Below, piece after piece: positions 61,990 to 64,000 of a DNA stretch of 64,000 nt; the stretch's first letter is position 1; each line of letters opens with the position of its first letter. Below the pieces are notes generated by a model. The model was not told the DNA's origin and ran no database searches. It saw only the letters and a program-made list of their open reading frames with translations. Origin of the DNA: Lachnospiraceae bacterium. GTDB taxonomy: Bacteria; Bacillota; Clostridia; Lachnospirales; Lachnospiraceae. Position numbers and translations under genes: made by a program. The stretch spans positions 106,922 to 170,921 of the forward strand of contig JAQXVT010000035.1 of NCBI GenBank assembly GCA_029225065.1, written 5' to 3'.

Positions 61990-62475
61990 TTGACACACAA
62001 TCTGCGGGCCGCAGAACCTGCCGTGAAGGATATGAAAGAGAAAACAAAGTATTTTGTAGTGAGGGAAAAGGCAGTTCCGGAAGTGCTTCTGAAGGTTGTG
62101 GAGGCAAAACGGATGCTTGACACGAAGCGCGCAGGGACGGTTCAGGAGGCGGCAGATCAGGTTGGAATCAGCCGCAGCTCTTTTTACAAGTATAAGGATG
62201 ACATTTTTCCGTTCCGCGACAATATCAAGGGAAAGACATTGACGTTCGTGCTTCAGATGCACGACGAGCCGGGATTGCTTTCCGATGTACTGAAGGTGGT
62301 AGCGGAGTATGGCGCGAATATACAGACGCTTCATCAGAGTATCCCGATCAATGGGGTGGCAACACTGACAATCAGCGTGGAGGTACTTGCGACGACAGGA
62401 GATATCTCAAATATGATTGAGACAATCGAGTCAAAAGAAGGAATTCAGTATCTGAAGATTCTGGCGAGGGAATGA
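61990..62475 (+). CDS. ACT-domain regulatory protein (UPF0735/PheB-like)
   Basis: 161 residues from TTG 61990 (AGGAGGGACAGGGG upstream; ATG 62032 is too close to its own GAAGGA). The N-terminal helical part includes an HTH-like segment (AADQVGISRSSFYKYKDDI); the C-terminal ACT domain (FVLQMHDEPGLLSDVLKVVA, then VATLTISVEV) should bind an amino acid. Members are usually encoded next to hom or pheA, as here, so it probably senses threonine or a related amino acid to adjust homoserine metabolism. Mechanism unproven. Confidence 0.85.
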   Translation: MTHNLRAAEPAVKDMKEKTKYFVVREKAVPEVLLKVVEAKRMLDTKRAGTVQEAADQVGISRSSFYKYKDDIFPFRDNIKGKTLTFVLQMHDEPGLLSDVLKVVAEYGANIQTLHQSIPINGVATLTISVEVLATTGDISNMIETIESKEGIQYLKILARE

Positions 62476-62623
62476 GAAGCAAAGGTTCTGGTTTAGCTTT
62501 GAAACAGCCAAGGCCAGATTTTAAGCTGAAAAATAAAGCGGCTGATACGAACGGGAAGTGAAGCGGGTATCTGCTTTGACAGGAAAATAAGGAAAGGAAG
62601 AGTCGAAAGACCGGAGAAAAAAG

Positions 62624-63838
62624 ATGATACAGGCAGCAGTATTAGGATATGGAACAGTAGGTTCGGGAGTAGTAGAAGTCATCGATGTGAATCATGACAG
62701 CATTCTGAAAAAAGCAGGCGTTGATCTGAATGTAAAATACATTCTGGATCTCCGGGATTTCCCGGGAGATCCGAATCAGGCCAAGGTCGTTCACGATTAT
62801 GAGACGATTGTAAACGATCCGGAAGTAAAGATTGTGGTCGAGACGATGGGCGGCGTGGAACCTGCATTTACATTTACGAAAAAAGCGCTGATGGCAGGAA
62901 AAAGCGTCTGCACTTCCAATAAGGAGCTGGTTGCAAGACACGGCACGGAGCTTCTTGCACTTGCAAAAGAGAACCATGCAAGCTATATGTTTGAGGCGAG
63001 CTGCGGAGGCGGTATTCCGATCATCCGTCCGCTGCGTACCTGCCTGTGTGCCGATGTGATCGACGAGATCACCGGTATTTTAAACGGTACGACGAACTAT
63101 ATTCTGACGAAGATGATCGACGAGGATCTGGAGTTTGATGAGGTGTTAAAGGATGCGCAGCAGAAGGGTTATGCAGAGCGAAATCCGGAAGCCGACGTGG
63201 AAGGCCACGATGCCTGCCGCAAGATTGCGATTCTTTCTTCCCTTGCCTACGGAAAGCACGTCGATTTTACAGATATTTATACCGAGGGTATTACAAAGAT
63301 TTCTTCCGCAGAGATCACTTATGCAAAAGCGATGAAAAAGACAATCAAGCTGCTCGCCTCCAGCCGTGTGACAGATGACGGCGTGATCGCGATGGTGGCA
63401 CCTCATCTCGTGGATGGCGATGATCCTCTTTACAGCGTAAATGGTGTGTTCAATGCGATTTTTGTGCACGGCAATATGCTTGGCGATGCGATGTTCTACG
63501 GACAGGGAGCAGGAAAAGAGGCGACTGCAAGTGCGGTTGTTGCCGACGTGATTGAGGAGGCACAGTGCCTCGGCACCGGAAGAATGTCCGAGTGGAGTCC
63601 GGAAAAACAGGAGCTGCTGGATGTATCCGAGACAAAGAAACGCTATTTTGTCCGCTTCAAAGGAGATGCTGCGGATCCTGGAGAGGCAGAGCGCTGTTTT
63701 GGAGGCGTAAACGCAGTCGTAGCTCCGATCACAGGAGAGTTTGGCTTTACGACAGACGTGATGACCGAAAAAGAGTATCAGGCCTGCGCAGCAAAGACAG
63801 ACCGTGTGATTTCAATGATTCGTGTAAGAGAAAAATAA
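62624..63838 (+). CDS. hom: Homoserine dehydrogenase
   Basis: 404 residues; reduces aspartate semialdehyde to homoserine for threonine, methionine and isoleucine. NAD(P) motif VLGYGTVGSGVVEV, TSNKELVARHG, FEASCGGGIPIIRPL, LNGTTNYILT, and the family signature around GYAERNPEADVEGHDACRK with the catalytic Lys/Asp. The C-terminal 70 residues could be a short ACT-like regulatory part. Start ATG 62624; weak GGAAAGGAAG upstream. Confidence 0.96.
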   Translation: MIQAAVLGYGTVGSGVVEVIDVNHDSILKKAGVDLNVKYILDLRDFPGDPNQAKVVHDYETIVNDPEVKIVVETMGGVEPAFTFTKKALMAGKSVCTSNKELVARHGTELLALAKENHASYMFEASCGGGIPIIRPLRTCLCADVIDEITGILNGTTNYILTKMIDEDLEFDEVLKDAQQKGYAERNPEADVEGHDACRKIAILSSLAYGKHVDFTDIYTEGITKISSAEITYAKAMKKTIKLLASSRVTDDGVIAMVAPHLVDGDDPLYSVNGVFNAIFVHGNMLGDAMFYGQGAGKEATASAVVADVIEEAQCLGTGRMSEWSPEKQELLDVSETKKRYFVRFKGDAADPGEAERCFGGVNAVVAPITGEFGFTTDVMTEKEYQACAAKTDRVISMIRVREK

Positions 63839-63900
63839 AGCAGGATGGGATGAAATGTTAATGTTAACTTCCACTGATTTTTCTATCTCGAAATAATCAA

Positions 63901-63926
63901 CGCCCCAATTCAGCTGAACTGGGGCG
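63901..63926 (+). terminator. Bidirectional hairpin after hom
   Basis: CGCCCCAATTCAG and CTGAACTGGGGCG form a near-perfect palindrome (one mismatch); the flanks are A/T-rich but not pure U-tracts. Confidence 0.6.
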
Positions 63927-63954
63927 ATTTCTTCGTCAAAATTACCAATGGATT

Positions 63955-64000
63955 TTATCTCTCATGACTGTCTTCCTCTAAGAAACGCAGTATTTCATCG
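63955..64000 (-). CDS. Possible 3' end of a minus-strand gene
   Basis: From the window edge, the minus strand reads DEILRFLEEDSHER then TAA (63955-63957), followed by the hairpin above. Too short to identify; listed because position and hairpin are consistent with a converging gene. Confidence 0.3.
   Translation of the reverse strand, partial: DEILRFLEEDSHER

Overview
The window looks like a chromosomal core region of an anaerobic, low-to-mid G+C Gram-positive bacterium of the Clostridia, most likely Lachnospiraceae. This rests on the gene set and its order (dnaG-rpoD-trmK-nif3; pyrH-frr-uppS-cdsA-dxr-rseP; hpf-secA-prfB), strong AGGAGG-type ribosome binding sites, TTGACA/TATAAT promoters, LCP and YfhO cell-wall enzymes, and a formate-tetrahydrofolate ligase under a ZTP-type riboswitch. 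The genus cannot be fixed from the sequence alone. No phage, insertion sequence, CRISPR array or rRNA operon was seen.

Layout. 1-1487: 3' part of argD and a small DMT-type permease. 1594-8093: a DNA-uptake block (comEA ... comEC) with a response regulator, a sensor kinase and a GerMN lipoprotein lodged inside it. 8422-15064: dnaG, rpoD, trmK, a Nif3-family gene and a TGS-containing nucleoside kinase. 15191-15627: rnpB with its own promoter and terminator. 15986-18922: a large repetitive surface protein. 19121-21321 (minus): PHP phosphoesterase, a 72-residue protein, a Cof-type HAD phosphatase and tRNA-Glu. 21561-21750: two identical tRNA-Gly genes. 21997-33269: an envelope-glycopolymer neighbourhood (PAP2 phosphatase, YfhO-type giant membrane protein, GT2 transferase, ATP-grasp ligase, LCP enzyme and, on the minus strand, a CapK-like adenylating enzyme plus a flippase). 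33747-36485: P-type cation ATPase. 36625-41765: pyrH, frr, uppS, cdsA, dxr, rseP. 41925-43255 (minus): two membrane proteins. 43527-45671: tex. 46016-49127: TetR regulator, YitT protein, DUF523 protein, nitroreductase. 49146-51557: GH3 beta-glucosidase with swapped domain order. 51597-54629: ZTP riboswitch, fhs and a formate/nitrite channel. 54781-57042: small envelope proteins and a eukaryotic-type hisA. 57189-61745: hpf, secA and prfB with its +1 frameshift. 61990-63838: ACT-domain protein and homoserine dehydrogenase.

How it works together. The fhs-formate channel-hisA stretch touches one-carbon metabolism and the AICAR/ZMP node, and two copies of a covarying hairpin lie in the leaders of the channel and hisA genes. 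The 22-33 kb stretch can be read as machinery that builds, flips, decorates and attaches a cell-wall polymer. Two families of short degenerate intergenic repeats (one MITE-like with 15-bp inverted ends, one GCGAAGCGGATT-like) are scattered between genes. Strongest leads: the paired covarying hairpins, the MITE-like family, the acyltransferase-like extension on YfhO, and the kinase-GerMN module inside the competence locus.
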